Origin: an uncultured Pseudobdellovibrionaceae bacterium
GTDB lineage: Bacteria > Bdellovibrionota > Bdellovibrionia > Bdellovibrionales > JAMPXM01
Length of the DNA stretch: 5,807 bases
Direction of reading: 5' to 3'
Assembly (NCBI GenBank): GCA_934277865.1
Contig: CAKQVW010000198.1
Location: forward strand, 1 to 5,807
The notes under the pieces are model-generated. The model had not been told where the DNA came from and did no database searches. It was given only the letters and a program-made list of their open reading frames with translations. The position numbers and the translations under genes are program-made. Position 1 is the first letter of the stretch. The number at the start of each line of letters is the position of its first letter. Shown one piece after another: positions 5,297 to 5,807 of the stretch.

Positions 5297-5807
5297 ATGT
5301 CTGGAATCACTCACGCCGTACTAGGTTTAGTCGTCCTGACTGTCCTCACCGGTTGTTTTGAGCAGAACACCACCGAAGTGGCCTCGTTTCCAGAGACGAA
5401 ACCCGAGTGTGCGGCCACGGCCGTGCCCAACACCTTCGTCGTTCACTGGAAAGATGGACGCGTCTCTGTCGAACGCGGATGGACGCGTGAAGAATTCGAA
5501 AAAGAAGTTTTTGAACCCAACAAAGACGACATCGCGTTGGCTGAACAAGATCAGACGATCTATCTATCACCACAGTCGATTGCGCCCGAAGCAATCTCTG
5601 ACCTCAATGCATCGGCGAGTGGAGAAGATACCTGGGGGCAGAATCTCGTTGGTGCCAGCTTTGCGTGGAGCAGCGGCTATCGCGGACAAGGTGTCATCGT
5701 CGCCGTCATTGATTCGGGTGTCGACATTCAGCACCCACAGCTGCAATCGCGCATTCACGTGAATGCCGGAGAAATTCCCGGCAACGGTGTCGATGATGAT
5801 GAAAATG
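5297..5807 (+). CDS. Subtilisin-like serine protease (peptidase S8), lipoprotein, 3'-truncated
   Basis: The gene runs off the window end; 170 codons are visible. Residues 1-19 are a lipoprotein signal sequence with lipobox L-T-G-C at 17-20, so Cys20 should be lipidated. Phe at the next position is not the Asp that retains lipoproteins in the inner membrane in E. coli, so an outer-membrane or surface location is plausible. Residues about 21-112 look like a linker and propeptide. The catalytic domain begins at TWGQNLVGASFAWSSGYRG (112-130). QGVIVAVIDSGVDIQHPQL (131-149) carries the first catalytic residue of the Asp/His/Ser triad, Asp139, and GNGVDDDEN at 162-170 matches the next conserved stretch of the family. 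The His and Ser motifs lie beyond the window. AGGAGG at 5285-5290, 6 nt upstream, fixes the start. The signal n-region has no Lys or Arg, only His6, which is unusual. It would degrade proteins outside the cytoplasm; its substrate is unknown. Confidence 0.88.
   Translation, partial: MSGITHAVLGLVVLTVLTGCFEQNTTEVASFPETKPECAATAVPNTFVVHWKDGRVSVERGWTREEFEKEVFEPNKDDIALAEQDQTIYLSPQSIAPEAISDLNASASGEDTWGQNLVGASFAWSSGYRGQGVIVAVIDSGVDIQHPQLQSRIHVNAGEIPGNGVDDDEN

Noticed and set aside
1..5807. CRISPR arrays, insertion sequences, integrase sites, tRNA or rRNA genes.
   Set aside because: No regularly spaced repeats, transposase fragments, terminal inverted repeats flanking a gene, or RNA-gene signatures were seen. 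The coding style looks uniform, with no sign of recent transfer.

Overview
The window looks like chromosomal DNA of a Gram-negative bacterium of moderately high GC content (my estimate by eye is the mid-50s percent). Three things suggest this: a type IV pilus retraction ATPase, a lipoprotein-type subtilisin-like protease, and a small exported glycine-rich membrane protein. The combination would fit a Bdellovibrionota or other deltaproteobacterium-like lineage. That placement is an inference from gene content and protein style, not something the sequence proves.

Layout. Positions 31-1227 (+) carry pilT, with an extra Ala/Pro/Gln-rich tail. It is followed by a strong intrinsic terminator at 1271-1303. 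That terminator lies inside the 3' end of a convergent gene, and the two stop codons overlap tail to tail by 4 nt. Positions 2032-1224 (-) form a two-gene unit: an acylphosphatase, then a small exported two-helix membrane protein of unknown function whose ATG overlaps the acylphosphatase TGA. A 68-bp divergent intergenic region (2033-2100) separates this unit from a compact operon on the + strand: deoC (2101-2874), a thymidine/pyrimidine-nucleoside phosphorylase (2876-4237) and a trimeric-type purine nucleoside phosphorylase (4253-5089). After a 207-bp gap rich in inverted repeats, a secreted subtilase lipoprotein begins at 5297 and runs off the window end.

How the genes work together. The two phosphorylases cleave purine and pyrimidine (deoxy)nucleosides to free bases and (deoxy)ribose-1-phosphate. 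DeoC cleaves deoxyribose-5-phosphate to acetaldehyde and glyceraldehyde-3-phosphate, so the operon is a nucleoside salvage and catabolism module. The linking phosphopentomutase (deoB) is not in the window. PilT and the subtilase are not metabolically linked to it. In a predatory or scavenging bacterium, pilus retraction, secreted proteolysis and nucleoside use would be compatible, but that is speculation.

I found no clearly new multi-gene system. The most unusual signals are at the RNA level. One is the run of hairpins directly before the subtilase start, the last of which presents the Shine-Dalgarno sequence in its loop. The other is the pilT terminator embedded in the convergent coding sequence.
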